A stretch of DNA of 64,000 nt, from the NCBI GenBank assembly GCA_046329815.1, contig JAXLTY010000001.1, positions 1,736,001 to 1,800,000 on the forward strand, read 5' to 3'. The stretch's first letter is position 1, and each line of letters opens with the position of its first letter. The stretch is from JADJSS01 sp046329815. Lineage in GTDB: Bacteria > Bacteroidota > Bacteroidia > Chitinophagales > JADIYW01. Position numbers and translations under genes: made by a program. This document shows positions 37,001-45,858 of this stretch, piece after piece. The notes beneath the pieces were generated by a model. That model made no database searches. It was not told where the DNA came from and was given only the letters and a program-made list of their open reading frames with translations.

Positions 37001-40000
37001 AGTGAATCCGGTTTACAATATTACCATAGACAGCACAATTTGCGAAGGCAATACAGTAACAGTCGGTGGAAATGCTTACGGCTTGACTGGAAACTATCAA
37101 GTACGCTTAACAAGTGCATCAGGTTGCGATAGTATTGTGAACCTGAACTTAACAGTAAATCCAATCAAACGCACAAATGTGGATGCTGTGATTTGCTTGG
37201 GTCAGAGTGTAACAGTTGGCGGACAAATTTATACTACAAGCCAAACAGGTACAATAATTACGTTGACAACTACTAAGGGTTGTGATAGTATCATAACATT
37301 GAACTTAACAGTCTTGAATAACGATACGATTGTTACAAACAGAACTATCTGCGATGGTGACTTTACAACCGTAGGAAATCAGGATTTCTATAGCGAAGGC
37401 ACTTATTATATTCCATTCCAAAATGGTCAATGTACAGGAACAGTTCAATTGAACTTAACGGTGAATCCAAATACAGCATCTATCTTGAATCAGGAGATTT
37501 GCCAAGGCGATGTATTTGTGATAGCAGGACGAGTATATGCAACAGAAGGAACATATACTTTGGCAGTACCAAATTCATTAGGTTGTGATAGTATTATTAC
37601 ATTGAACTTAACAGTGAATCCAAAAGTAACAACGACTATAGATTCATCAATTTGCAGAGGTGATAGCGTAGTAATCGGTTCAAAAGCTTACAAAACAACA
37701 GGTACATTCACAACATTATTACAAACATCAAAAGGTTGTGATAGTACAGTTGTGTTGAACTTGATCGTGTTAGACAATGGCGATACAACTCGCTTAACAA
37801 GAACAATCTGTGATAATGACAGCGTAGTAGTTAATGGTCAAACATATACAACTGCTGGTGTTTACTATATTGATGTTGCTAATGCGAATTGTACAAATAT
37901 CATCGAATTAACAGTTGTTGTAAAACCAACGTCATCAACTGTATTAGACAAAAATATTTGCGAAGGTGAATCGATAGTAGTTGGCGGACAAACATTCAAT
38001 ACAACAGGTACATACGTTGTTACTTTACAAAATTCAACAGGTTGTGATAGTATAGTAACATTGAACCTGAATGTATATGACGGCGGCGGTAAAACGCAAT
38101 TAGATACAGCAATTTGCGAAGGCAGTGCTGTTACATACGCTGGACAAACATTCAGCAAAACAGGTACATACCAAATCGTTTATCCAAACGGAGTTTGCCG
38201 TGATACGATCTTGTTGAACTTAACAGTACATCCAACACAGGAAACAACAATAGATGAAACAATTTGTGAAGGACAAACATATACAATCGGAGGAAACAGT
38301 TATGGATTAACGGGCTTCTACACAGCGACATTGACAAGTGCAACTGGCTGTGATAGTATAGTACATGTTAACCTGACCGTGAATCCGGTAAAACGAACAA
38401 ATGTTGACGCAGTAATTTGTCAAGGCGAAAGTGTTAATGTAGGCGGACAGGTTATTACAACAAGTGTAACAAACCAAATCATCACATTAGCAGCGGCAAA
38501 TGGTTGTGACAGTATCATTACAGTAAATGTAGTGGTGTTGAACAGCGATACAGTGGTTACGAACAGAACAATTTGTCAAGGCGGTGTTGTAGATATCGGC
38601 GGACACTTGTATAATACAGCAGGAACGCACTACATCGCATTCCAAAATGCACAATGTTCAGGTACGGTACAATTAAACTTAACAGTAAACGGACCAAGTA
38701 CATCAACAGAAACAAGAACGATCTGTGATGGTGAAGTAGTAACTGTAGCAGGTCAGGTGTTCAGCACAGCAGGTACATTCACAGTTACAACAGCTAATTC
38801 ATTGGGTTGTGATAGTATCATTACATTAACAGTTAATGTAGCACCTGAATCGCCTGTGACCATAGACAGCACTGTATGTTTAGGCAGAACGGTAATAATC
38901 GGCGGACAGGTATTCGGTTCGACAGGAACATACACAATTAATTTACAAAATGCTGCTGGCTGTGACAGCACAGTGACGTTGAACTTAGTAGTATTAACAA
39001 GCAATGGCGATACAACTAAAGTAACACGAACAATTTGCGAAGGCGACAGCACTACTGTTAGTGGACAAACATTCACAACGGCTGGTACATATTATGTAAG
39101 TTCAACAACAGCAGGATGTACGAATCTGACAGAAGTAACAGTAGTTGTAAATGCAATATCAAGAACTACAGTTGATAAATCAATTTGTATCGGACAGGCA
39201 GTTACAGTTGGTGGACAAACATTCACAACATCTGGAACTTATACAGTTACTTTACAAAATTCAACTGGTTGCGATAGCATTGTAACATTGAACTTAAATG
39301 TTACACAAGGTGGAGATCATACAGAAGTGGATTCAACGATTTGCTTTGGCGGAAGCGTTACATATGCTGGACAAACATTCAGTACAACAGGCAGATACCA
39401 AATCATCTATCCAAACGGTGATTGCAGAGATACGATTTTGTTAGTATTGACAGTGAATCCGGTTTACAATATTACCATAGACAGCACAATTTGCGAAGGC
39501 AATACCGTTACTATAGGCAGCAATGCATATGGCTTGACTGGAAACTATCAAGTACGCTTAACAAGTGCGTCAGGTTGCGATAGTATTGTGAACCTGAACT
39601 TAACAGTAAATCCAATCAAACGTACAAATGTGGATGCTGTGATTTGCTTGGGTCAGAGTGTAACAGTTGGCGGACAAATTTATACTACAAGCCAAACAGG
39701 TACAATAATTACGTTGACAACTACTAAGGGTTGCGATAGTATCATTACATTGAACTTAACAGTATTAAATAATGATACGATAGTAAGTAACAGAACGATC
39801 TGTGAAGGCGACTTTACGCAAGTTGGTGATAGTATATTCACACAGGCAGGCACTTATTATATTCCATTCCAAAATGGTCAATGTACAGGAACAGTTCAAT
39901 TGAACTTGACAGTGAATCCAAATACAGCATCTACTTTGAATCAGGAGATTTGCCAAGGTAATGTCTTTGTTATAGCAGGACAAGTCTATGCAACACAAGG

Positions 40001-43000
40001 AACATATACTTTGACAGTACCAAATTCATTAGGTTGTGATAGTATTATTACGTTGAACTTAACAGTGAATCCAAAAGTAACAACGACTATAGATTCATCA
40101 ATTTGCAGAGGTGATAGCGTAGTAATTGGTACTAACATCTTTAAAACAACAGGTACATTTACAACATTATTACAAACATCAAAAGGTTGTGATAGTACAG
40201 TTGTGTTGAACTTGATTGTATTAGATAATGGTGATACTACTTTTGTTCCTAGAACGATATGCGATAATGACAGTGTTTTTATCAATGGTCAAGTATTTAA
40301 AACTGCTGGTACTTACTATATCAACGTAGCAAACGGCAGATGTACAAACATAATTGCATTAACTGTAACAGTGAAACCAACATCGCGTACAACAATAGAC
40401 AAAGCAATTTGTCGTGGCGAATCGATAGTAGTTGGCGGACAAACATTCAATTCAACAGGTACATATACAGTAGTATTAACTAATTCTGTTGGTTGTGATA
40501 GTATTATTACATTGAACTTAGATGTTTCACAAGGCGGTAACCGTTCTCAATTAGATACAACAATTTGCGATGGCAGTGCTGTTACATACGCTGGACAAAC
40601 ATTCAGCAAAACAGGTACATACCAAATTATTTATCCAAACGGAGTTTGCCGTGATACGATCTTATTGAACTTGGTTGTTCTTCCAGTAAAAGAAGTAACT
40701 ATAGACAGAGCAATTTGCGAAGGCAGCACATATCAGTTAGGAAATAACCAATATGGAGTGACTGGTTTCTATACAACGACAGTTCCAAGCTCAACAGGTT
40801 GCGATAGCATTATTCACTTGAACTTAACAGTAAATCCTGTAAAACGAACAAATGTTGATGCTGTTATTTGCCAAGGCGAAAGCATCAATGTTGGCGGACA
40901 AATCATTACAACAAGTGTAACTAACTTAGTAATTACAGTTCCGGCAGCTTCTGGTTGTGATAGCATTATCACAGTAAATACAATAGTATTGAAATCTGAT
41001 ACGATTGTAACGAACAGAACAATTTGCCAAGGCGACGTAGTGGATATCGGCGGTCACTTGTTCAACACGGCAGGTACACATTATATTACATTCCAAAACG
41101 GACAATGTACAGGCGTAGTTCAATTAAACTTGACTGTAAACGAACCGACAAGTTCAATCATCACACGTACAATTTGTGCGGGCGATGTTATAACAATAGG
41201 CGGACAGGTATTCAATACAGCAGGAACGTATTCGATTACTACTACTAATTCATTAGGTTGCGACAGCGTAATTAAGTTGACCTTGATTACAGCGCCTACA
41301 TCAACCACAACTATAGATACTACTGTATGCTTAGGCAGAACAGTAATTGTTGGTGGACAAGTGTTTGGTTCAACCGGAAACTATACAGTAAATCTTACAA
41401 ATGCTGCAGGTTGCGATAGCATTGTGAACTTACACTTAGTAGTGTTAGCAAGTGGTGATACAACATACACAACACGCACAATATGCGAAGGTGGAAGCAC
41501 TACGGTTGGCGGACAAACATTCACAACGGCTGGTACATTCTACGTGAACTCTACGAGCGGCATCTGTACTAATGTTACTGCAGTAACAGTAATTGTAAAT
41601 GCAATATCAAGAACTACAGTTGATAAATCAATTTGTATCGGGCAGGCAGTTACAGTTGGTGGACAAACATTCACAACAGCTGGAACTTATACAGTTACTT
41701 TACAAAATTCAACAGGTTGCGATAGTATCGTAACATTAAACTTGAATGTTTCACCAGGCGGCGACCATACACAAGTGGATACATCAATTTGCTTCGGCAA
41801 CAGTGTAACATATGCAGGTCAAACATTTAGTACAACAGGCAGATACCAAATCATCTATCCAAACGGTGATTGCAGAGACACGATTTTATTGAATTTAATA
41901 GTAAATCCAATTCCGGAAGTTACTGTTGATAGTACAATTTGTGAAGGTAATGCTGTGGTGCTTGGAAACAATGTTTACAGCTTGTCAGGTAACTATACAG
42001 CTGTATTTACAAGTGCAGCAGGTTGCGATAGCATTGTACATTTGAACTTAACGGTAAGCGCAGTTAAACGTACTAATGTAGATGCTGTGATTTGCCAAGG
42101 CGAAAGCATCAATGTTGGTGGTCAGGTTATTACAACAAGTGTAACAAATTTAGTAATTACTATTCCGGCTGCAAGTGGTTGTGATAGCGTTATTACGGTA
42201 AATACAATAGTATTAAAATCTGATACGATTATAACAAACAGAACAATCTGTCAAGGTGGTGTAGTTGACATCGGCGGACATTTGTTTAATACAGCAGGCA
42301 CACACTATATTACATTCCAAAACGGACAATGTACAGGTGTGGTACAATTAAACTTAACTGTAAATCAACAAACAACATCAGTAATAACCAGAACAATCTG
42401 TGAAGGTGGAATTACAATCGTTGGTGGTCAGGTATTCAGTACTGCAGGAACATATTCAGTAGTTGTTCCGAATTCATTAGGTTGCGACAGCTCAATCAAA
42501 TTGACAGTAATTGTAACACCAAAATCAACTACTACTATTGACAGTACGATATGCTTAGGCAGCAGTGTAACAATCGGCGGACAAATATTTGTTTCAAGCG
42601 GTACTTACACAGCGACATTACAAAATGCAGCAGGTTGCGATAGCATAGTGACATTGAACTTGGTAGTATTGGCAAGCGGTGATACTACAGATGTAACACG
42701 AACAATTTGCGAAGGCGAAAGCACTACAGTTGGCGGACAAACATTCACAACTGCAGGTACATTCTATGTAAACTCAACAAGCAATAATTGTACAAATGTA
42801 ACAGCAGTAACAGTGATTGTAAATGCGAAATCGAGAACAACAATTGATAAATCAATTTGCATTGGTCAGGCAGTTACAGTTGGCGGACAAACATTCACAA
42901 CTACTGGTACATATACAGTTACATTACAGAATGCAACTGGTTGCGATAGTATCATAACATTGAACTTAAATGTTACTCAAGGTGGCGACCATGCTCAGGT

Positions 43001-44690
43001 AGATACTACTATTTGCTTCGGTGATAGTGTAACATATGCTGGTCAAACATTCAGTACAACAGGCAGATACCAAATCATTTATCCAAATGGTGATTGCAGA
43101 GATACTCTGTTATTAAACGTAACAGTAAATCCAACACCAAGCAGAACTATTGATTTAACTATTTGCCAAGGCGAAACAGTAACTGTTGGTGGTCAGGTAT
43201 TCTCAGCACAGGGAACACATGTTGTGGTTGTACCATCTTCATTAGGTTGCGATAGCACAATTACGTTGAACTTAACAACAACGAAATGCTTAACAAACGA
43301 TGTCGTTCGTGATACGAATCAGATCTACTCAGTTACTGAAGTTTGTATTCCTGTTGAACCAAGCATGACAGGTCATACAACAGCAATAATTGTAGGTTGT
43401 GGTGCATCACATAGCAATAATACCTACCAAACCAATGATTCGACAAATTGCATTAAAGTGACACGCGACAGTACTGTTGGTTATAACTTAGATACGATCT
43501 GTGTGGTAGTATGTGACACCGTAAAAGGTATCTGTGATACAACAACGGTGATATTCAGCAATACACCGAAAATTGATACGATAATCCGTACAATTTGTGA
43601 TACATGCGGTACAGATACAATTTGTACTAAACAACCGGTAGGTATGACAATTACAACTGTAACAGTTGATAGATGTACGCAAACAACTACACCGTTAGTG
43701 ATTGCAACAGTAGTACCAGGTACAACATGTATAGCGATACAACGCGATTCAACAGTTTCAGTGTCGGTAGGAAGCGATACGTTATGTGTAATTAAATGCG
43801 ATACTAGCACGAGAATTTGTGATACTACGGTGCTCATAATAATAGTGCCACCAACGCATGATACGATACGCGATACATTACCGGTACGTGATACGATTAT
43901 CTTATGTAACTACATAACACCGGCAGATACGAATGTTACAGTAACAGCGTGTGATGGTTCTACAAGTGGTACTTCAACTATGGGCCATTGGGAAATTGAT
44001 CCTGTAACACATTGTTTACAATATAATTCATTCAGTAACATTGGAAATGATTCGACGATATGTATTGTTAAATGTGATACTGTGAAAAATAAATGTATTA
44101 CAATACCGGTCATCATTACGATAATACCTGTAATAGATACGATACGAGATACAAATTATATTAAAACAGATACTATAAGATGTGTGCCGTTAGAAGGTGG
44201 ATTTGGAACAATTGCAACAACTGATATTATACAAGATTGTGGTTCAATACATAGTAATAATACATACTCTGTTGATGGTGATGGTTGTATATTAATTTCC
44301 AGAGGTGATTCAGTCGGATTTAATTTAGACACTGTTTGTGTAGTAGTATGCAACACAAATGGAATCTGCGATACATCAAAAGTTATTATATCCAATATTA
44401 CACCGAAAGACGATTGTGGCTTACCGACGGTAGTTACGTCGAATGGAGATGGTATCAATGATTACTTTTATATACCGTGTCCTACGCAGAGTGCTGTAGA
44501 GTTTGATGTGTTTAACCGCTGGGGCATTGAGGTTTACAGAAGTACGAATTATGGAGTGAACGGAGATTACTTCAATGGGACGTATAAAGGCTCACCGTTA
44601 CCGGATGGCACGTACTACTATGTTATTAAGTATATTAACGACAAAGGCGAGCTGATCAATAAAGCGAGCTACTTAACGTTACACCGATAA
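31065..44690 (+). CDS. giant type IX-secreted adhesin 1, C-terminal part
   Basis: 4,541 codons. The ATG at 31065 is not a credible start (no leader, inside the scrambled segment); true homology begins near 31077. Domains in order: three cadherin-like modules (to about 31975); one diverged and eight near-identical 88-residue HYR/Ig-like modules beginning VQCDGSGNAGALSAWLAN; a bridging Ig-like domain (34330-34570); 57 two-cysteine modules of about 51 residues (34571-43290); four Cys-rich modules with CVVVCDT or CIVKCDT motifs (43291-44400); and a type-B sorting domain (VVTSNGDGINDYFYIPC, FDVFNRWGIEVYRS, LPDGTYYYVIKY), the signal recognised by the type IX system for passage over the outer membrane and attachment. 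The gene is followed after 82 bases by its PorP/SprF-like partner. Confidence 0.88.
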   Translation: MIRLAVRDLEGAEDSTITIAVLTNDTFGGDGPGTGSITITDNANHGTATVDNGGTPNDPTDDRIVYTPNANYNGNDTLIYQICDGYPTPGDCDTAIVYINVSPRNDLPTAVRDLATTNEDTPVKIPVLDNDTFGGDGPSTGTITIIDSTKHGIIVVNDGGTPNNPADDSITYTPNLNYNGNDTLIYQICDFDGDCDTAIVFITLDLVNDPPVANNDFDTTCEDYKTIGDVTLNDVDLDGPSKNITVVSGPTHGSIILNLNGTYTYTPTLNYNGRDTVVYSYCDLGSPNLCDTATLYILITPVNDSVAKNQTVQCDGSGNTAQLAAWLASNGGITAIGDSCYNCIWTNNFTGLSNGCGNTGFATVTFTNTFECDTISTKATFTIIDTIKPALTTARDTIVQCDGSGNAGALSAWLANNGGATASDICSGVIWTNNFDSLTNGCGATGTALVTFTATDSCGNADSTTARFTIVDTIKPSITTTARDTIVQCDGSGNAGALSAWLANNGGATASDICSGVIWTNNFDSLTNGCGATGTALVTFTATDSCGNADSTTARFTIVDTIKPSITTTARDTIVQCDGSGNAGALSAWLANNGGATASDICSGVIWTNNFDSLTNGCGATGTALVTFTATDSCGNADSTTARFTIVDTIKPSITTTARDTIVQCDGSGNAGALSAWLANNGGATASDICSGVIWTNNFDSLTNGCGATGTALVTFTATDSCGNADSTTARFTIVDTIKPSITTTARDTIVQCDGSGNAGALSAWLANNGGATASDICSGVIWTNNFDSLTNGCGATGTALVTFTATDSCGNADSTTARFTIVDTIKPSITTTARDTIVQCDGSGNAGALSAWLANNGGATASDICSGVIWTNNFDSLTNGCGATGTALVTFTATDSCGNADSTTARFTIVDTIKPSITTTARDTIVQCDGSGNAGALSAWLANNGGATASDICSGVIWTNNFDSLTNGCGATGTALVTFTATDSCGNADSTTARFTIVDTIKPSITTTARDTIVQCDGSGNAGALSAWLANNGGATASDICSGVIWTNNFDSLTNGCGATGTALVTFTATDSCGNADSTTARFTIVDTIRPDFVEPLPGDLNICANVPNPVILTATDNCGTAVVTFAEVIDSASVANTIIYTRTWTATDLCNNTNTHTQVITVSQVIQVTLDKTICEGQTYQLGVNAFGLTGVYTDKFTSILGCDSIVTLNLTVNPVKHTDVDAVICQGESINVGGQVFTTSQSDKIITLSTADGCDSIIKLNVVVLNEDTIVSDRAICVGDFISIGGNIYNTAGTYYLPFANNQCSGTLQLNLTTKQPTSSTVTRTICEGQVTTVGGHVFNTAGNYSVVIPNAAGCDSNILVTVIVTPRPETIIDSTICYGQNVLINGVQYNTTGSYTITLTSAANCDSIIKLNLVVLHSGDTTTVNQTICQGESTTVGGQTFSTAGTYFINSSNPSCTDVTRLILTVNPNSTSTLDKFICEGEAIVIGGQTFTTAGTYTITLQNSTGCDSIITLNLNVSQGGAKTQLDTTICYGGSVTYAGQTFTKTGTYQIVYPVNICRDTILLNLVVNPQIETTIDETICEGQTYTIGGNSYGLTGFYTATLTSATGCDSIVHVNLTVNPVKRTNVDAVICQGESVNVGGQVITTSVTNQIITLAAANGCDSIITVNVVVLNSDTVVTNRTICQGGVVDIGGHLYNTAGTHYIAFQNAQCSGTVQLNLTVNGPSTSTETRTICDGEVVTVAGQVFSTAGTFTVTTANSLGCDSIITLTVVVNPNSNTTIDSTICVGSSVTIGGQTFASTGNYSVALQNTAGCDSTVSLNLIVIASGDTTDVTRTICEGDSTTVGGQTFTTAGTYYINSTNPNCTNVTALTVVVNAISRTTVDKSICVGQAVTVGGQTFTTSGTYTVTLQNSTGCDSIVTLNLNVTQGGDYTELDTTICFGNSVTYAGQTFSKTGRYQIIYPNGDCRDTILLVLTVNPVYNITIDSTICEGNTVTVGGNAYGLTGNYQVRLTSASGCDSIVNLNLTVNPIKRTNVDAVICLGQSVTVGGQIYTTSQTGTIITLTTTKGCDSIITLNLTVLNNDTIVTNRTICDGDFTTVGNQDFYSEGTYYIPFQNGQCTGTVQLNLTVNPNTASILNQEICQGDVFVIAGRVYATEGTYTLAVPNSLGCDSIITLNLTVNPKVTTTIDSSICRGDSVVIGSKAYKTTGTFTTLLQTSKGCDSTVVLNLIVLDNGDTTRLTRTICDNDSVVVNGQTYTTAGVYYIDVANANCTNIIELTVVVKPTSSTVLDKNICEGESIVVGGQTFNTTGTYVVTLQNSTGCDSIVTLNLNVYDGGGKTQLDTAICEGSAVTYAGQTFSKTGTYQIVYPNGVCRDTILLNLTVHPTQETTIDETICEGQTYTIGGNSYGLTGFYTATLTSATGCDSIVHVNLTVNPVKRTNVDAVICQGESVNVGGQVITTSVTNQIITLAAANGCDSIITVNVVVLNSDTVVTNRTICQGGVVDIGGHLYNTAGTHYIAFQNAQCSGTVQLNLTVNGPSTSTETRTICDGEVVTVAGQVFSTAGTFTVTTANSLGCDSIITLTVNVAPESPVTIDSTVCLGRTVIIGGQVFGSTGTYTINLQNAAGCDSTVTLNLVVLTSNGDTTKVTRTICEGDSTTVSGQTFTTAGTYYVSSTTAGCTNLTEVTVVVNAISRTTVDKSICIGQAVTVGGQTFTTSGTYTVTLQNSTGCDSIVTLNLNVTQGGDHTEVDSTICFGGSVTYAGQTFSTTGRYQIIYPNGDCRDTILLVLTVNPVYNITIDSTICEGNTVTIGSNAYGLTGNYQVRLTSASGCDSIVNLNLTVNPIKRTNVDAVICLGQSVTVGGQIYTTSQTGTIITLTTTKGCDSIITLNLTVLNNDTIVSNRTICEGDFTQVGDSIFTQAGTYYIPFQNGQCTGTVQLNLTVNPNTASTLNQEICQGNVFVIAGQVYATQGTYTLTVPNSLGCDSIITLNLTVNPKVTTTIDSSICRGDSVVIGTNIFKTTGTFTTLLQTSKGCDSTVVLNLIVLDNGDTTFVPRTICDNDSVFINGQVFKTAGTYYINVANGRCTNIIALTVTVKPTSRTTIDKAICRGESIVVGGQTFNSTGTYTVVLTNSVGCDSIITLNLDVSQGGNRSQLDTTICDGSAVTYAGQTFSKTGTYQIIYPNGVCRDTILLNLVVLPVKEVTIDRAICEGSTYQLGNNQYGVTGFYTTTVPSSTGCDSIIHLNLTVNPVKRTNVDAVICQGESINVGGQIITTSVTNLVITVPAASGCDSIITVNTIVLKSDTIVTNRTICQGDVVDIGGHLFNTAGTHYITFQNGQCTGVVQLNLTVNEPTSSIITRTICAGDVITIGGQVFNTAGTYSITTTNSLGCDSVIKLTLITAPTSTTTIDTTVCLGRTVIVGGQVFGSTGNYTVNLTNAAGCDSIVNLHLVVLASGDTTYTTRTICEGGSTTVGGQTFTTAGTFYVNSTSGICTNVTAVTVIVNAISRTTVDKSICIGQAVTVGGQTFTTAGTYTVTLQNSTGCDSIVTLNLNVSPGGDHTQVDTSICFGNSVTYAGQTFSTTGRYQIIYPNGDCRDTILLNLIVNPIPEVTVDSTICEGNAVVLGNNVYSLSGNYTAVFTSAAGCDSIVHLNLTVSAVKRTNVDAVICQGESINVGGQVITTSVTNLVITIPAASGCDSVITVNTIVLKSDTIITNRTICQGGVVDIGGHLFNTAGTHYITFQNGQCTGVVQLNLTVNQQTTSVITRTICEGGITIVGGQVFSTAGTYSVVVPNSLGCDSSIKLTVIVTPKSTTTIDSTICLGSSVTIGGQIFVSSGTYTATLQNAAGCDSIVTLNLVVLASGDTTDVTRTICEGESTTVGGQTFTTAGTFYVNSTSNNCTNVTAVTVIVNAKSRTTIDKSICIGQAVTVGGQTFTTTGTYTVTLQNATGCDSIITLNLNVTQGGDHAQVDTTICFGDSVTYAGQTFSTTGRYQIIYPNGDCRDTLLLNVTVNPTPSRTIDLTICQGETVTVGGQVFSAQGTHVVVVPSSLGCDSTITLNLTTTKCLTNDVVRDTNQIYSVTEVCIPVEPSMTGHTTAIIVGCGASHSNNTYQTNDSTNCIKVTRDSTVGYNLDTICVVVCDTVKGICDTTTVIFSNTPKIDTIIRTICDTCGTDTICTKQPVGMTITTVTVDRCTQTTTPLVIATVVPGTTCIAIQRDSTVSVSVGSDTLCVIKCDTSTRICDTTVLIIIVPPTHDTIRDTLPVRDTIILCNYITPADTNVTVTACDGSTSGTSTMGHWEIDPVTHCLQYNSFSNIGNDSTICIVKCDTVKNKCITIPVIITIIPVIDTIRDTNYIKTDTIRCVPLEGGFGTIATTDIIQDCGSIHSNNTYSVDGDGCILISRGDSVGFNLDTVCVVVCNTNGICDTSKVIISNITPKDDCGLPTVVTSNGDGINDYFYIPCPTQSAVEFDVFNRWGIEVYRSTNYGVNGDYFNGTYKGSPLPDGTYYYVIKYINDKGELINKASYLTLHR
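32261..34334 (+). repeat. eight 264-base tandem repeats (HYR/Ig-like) in adhesin 1
   Basis: Copies start at 32261, 32525, 32789, 33053, 33317, 33581, 33845 and 34109, each exactly 264 bases (88 residues). A more distant copy precedes them (31976-32260). Two DNA variants differ at the same silent sites (GACAGTTTG/GCGACTGAC/GATTCAACG versus GACAGCTTG/GCGACCGAC/GATTCCACG), in the order A B B A B A B B*, where the last copy is B with an A-like end. The protein modules are identical apart from the edges. Confidence 0.95.
34571..43290 (+). repeat. 57 two-cysteine modules in seven 8-module higher-order units
   Basis: The basic module of about 51 residues follows the pattern T-I-C-x-G-x(4)-V-G-G-Q-x-F-x-T-x-G-T-Y-x(8-10)-G-C-D-S-I-x-x-L-N-L. 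Eight distinguishable types follow in fixed order (openers such as TTIDETIC, KRTNVDAVIC, DTIVTNRTIC, STSTETRTIC, TTIDSTIC, GDTTDVTRTIC, SRTTVDKSIC, GGDHTQVDTTIC). The octet recurs at about 34575, 35793, 37017, 38241, 39468, 40688 and 41916 (period about 1,224 bases), and one extra module at 43138 closes the array. Octets 2-3 and 4-5 are a near-identical 2.45 kb duplication. About 114 cysteines, one pair per module, suggest an intramodule disulfide. Confidence 0.9.
44409..44687 (+). other. type-B type IX sorting domain of adhesin 1 (copy 1 of the shared cassette)
   Basis: 93 residues from DDCGLPTVVTSNGDGINDYF to SYLTLHR, matching the gliding-motility-associated (CHU_C-like) C-terminal domain. 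It appears identical at DNA level to 60757-61035 at the end of adhesin 2. Both flanks upstream of 44409 and 60757 are unrelated, so the shared sequence starts at the domain border. Confidence 0.92.
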
Positions 44691-44707
44691 AAAATGATCA
44701 AGGCAGA

Positions 44708-44736
44708 GCGCCGGCAGCAAAGAGGACTGCCGGCGC
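44708..44736 (+). promoter_or_regulatory. GC-rich RNA hairpin between adhesin 1 and its SprF-like partner
   Basis: Perfect 10-base stem GCGCCGGCAG (44708-44717) with CTGCCGGCGC (44727-44736), a 9-base loop, and no following T run. It stands out in AT-rich surroundings. Placed 17 bases after the adhesin stop and 36 bases before the next ATG, it could act as a processing or stability element setting the ratio of adhesin to partner. An identical copy lies at 61056-61084. Confidence 0.6.
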
Positions 44737-44772
44737 ACAGGCCAAGGCAAACTAATAAAAAAAGTAAAAGCG

Positions 44773-45768
44773 ATGATAAAAAGATCAGGCATCAAAGCAC
44801 TCATGACTCTTATAGTATTAGGAGCGAGCATCATGTTAACGTACGGCCAGCAGGATCCGCAGTACACGCAGTTTATGTATAATAAGCTACCGCAGAATGC
44901 GGCGTATACGGGAGCGCGCGAAGTACTGAGCATAAGAATGCTGTACCGCACACAGTGGGCAGGCGGTAAGAATGGTGGTACGTATAAAGCGCCGCAGACG
45001 GCGAGCTTCACGATCCACAGTCCGCTGAAAAATGAGCACTTCGCACTGGGTTTTTTCTATACGAATGACCGTTTGGGGCAGGAGCACAAAAACCAGTTCG
45101 ATGTGACATACGCCTACAGAGTAGCACTGGGCAAGAAAGTAAAATTAAGCATAGGCATCAATGCGGGCTTATTATGGTATAAATGGAATGCGTTAAATGA
45201 AGTAGGTAACGATCCGGGCGATCCTCTGTTAACACAAAATGTAAGCAGGATTTTACCGGATGTAGGCGCAGGTTTATATTTGTATCATCCGAACTTTTAT
45301 GTAGGCGCTAGCGTACCGACCTTTATCAGAGGCGACTTGAACACGAAGAAAAGCATAGGTGAAGCAAAACGTACGGCGCATGTGGTGATCATGGCAGGCG
45401 GTGTAATACCAGCAGGCAAAGTATTAAAAATCCGTCCGCAGATCCAGTACAGATATATCGCCAATGCGGCGCAGCAAATACCACACACGCTGGACTTTAA
45501 CCTGAGCTTATTGATCTACGACAGAGTCAATATCGGCGGCCAGTACAGAACCTCATTCGGCAATAAGAGCAATGAAGTGAAACTGACCAATCCGGACAGT
45601 TTTGATGCGATGATAGAAGTATGGCCGATGAAACAGTTGATGATCGGTTATGCATATGATTATACCTTGACCAAACTGGGCAACTACAACCGTGGTAGCC
45701 ACGAGGTAATACTGGGATATGATTTTGCATTTGAGAAAAAACGAGTGATCACACCACGTTATTTCTAA
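44773..45768 (+). CDS. PorP/SprF-family type IX outer-membrane protein, copy 1
   Basis: 331 residues with signal peptide (MIKRSGIKALMTLIVLGASI...YGQ). The mature start QQDPQYTQFMYNKLPQNAAYTGAR is the hallmark of the PorP/SprF family; alternating strands and the C-terminal aromatic (ITPRYF) fit an outer-membrane beta-barrel. In Flavobacterium johnsoniae SprF is needed for secretion of SprB, and family members are encoded next to type-B sorting-domain substrates, exactly as here. It should therefore secrete or anchor adhesin 1. GC content and codon choice (many GCG, CTG and AGC) differ from the housekeeping genes of the window. 90 purine-rich bases separate it from the next gene. Confidence 0.92.
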   Translation: MIKRSGIKALMTLIVLGASIMLTYGQQDPQYTQFMYNKLPQNAAYTGAREVLSIRMLYRTQWAGGKNGGTYKAPQTASFTIHSPLKNEHFALGFFYTNDRLGQEHKNQFDVTYAYRVALGKKVKLSIGINAGLLWYKWNALNEVGNDPGDPLLTQNVSRILPDVGAGLYLYHPNFYVGASVPTFIRGDLNTKKSIGEAKRTAHVVIMAGGVIPAGKVLKIRPQIQYRYIANAAQQIPHTLDFNLSLLIYDRVNIGGQYRTSFGNKSNEVKLTNPDSFDAMIEVWPMKQLMIGYAYDYTLTKLGNYNRGSHEVILGYDFAFEKKRVITPRYF

Positions 45769-45858
45769 GAGCAGAAATAGGAACAAAAAGAGAAAAGCAA
45801 GCAGACCCAACAGGGAAAGAAACAAAAAGAGAATAACTAGCACAACGAATAAAAAGTT

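Noticed and set aside
44694..44882. A 62-codon plus-strand frame spanning the hairpin and the start of the SprF-like gene
   Set aside because: It reads the SprF-like start out of frame and is composed of Arg, Lys and His with no structure; the overlapping PorP/SprF frame is certain.
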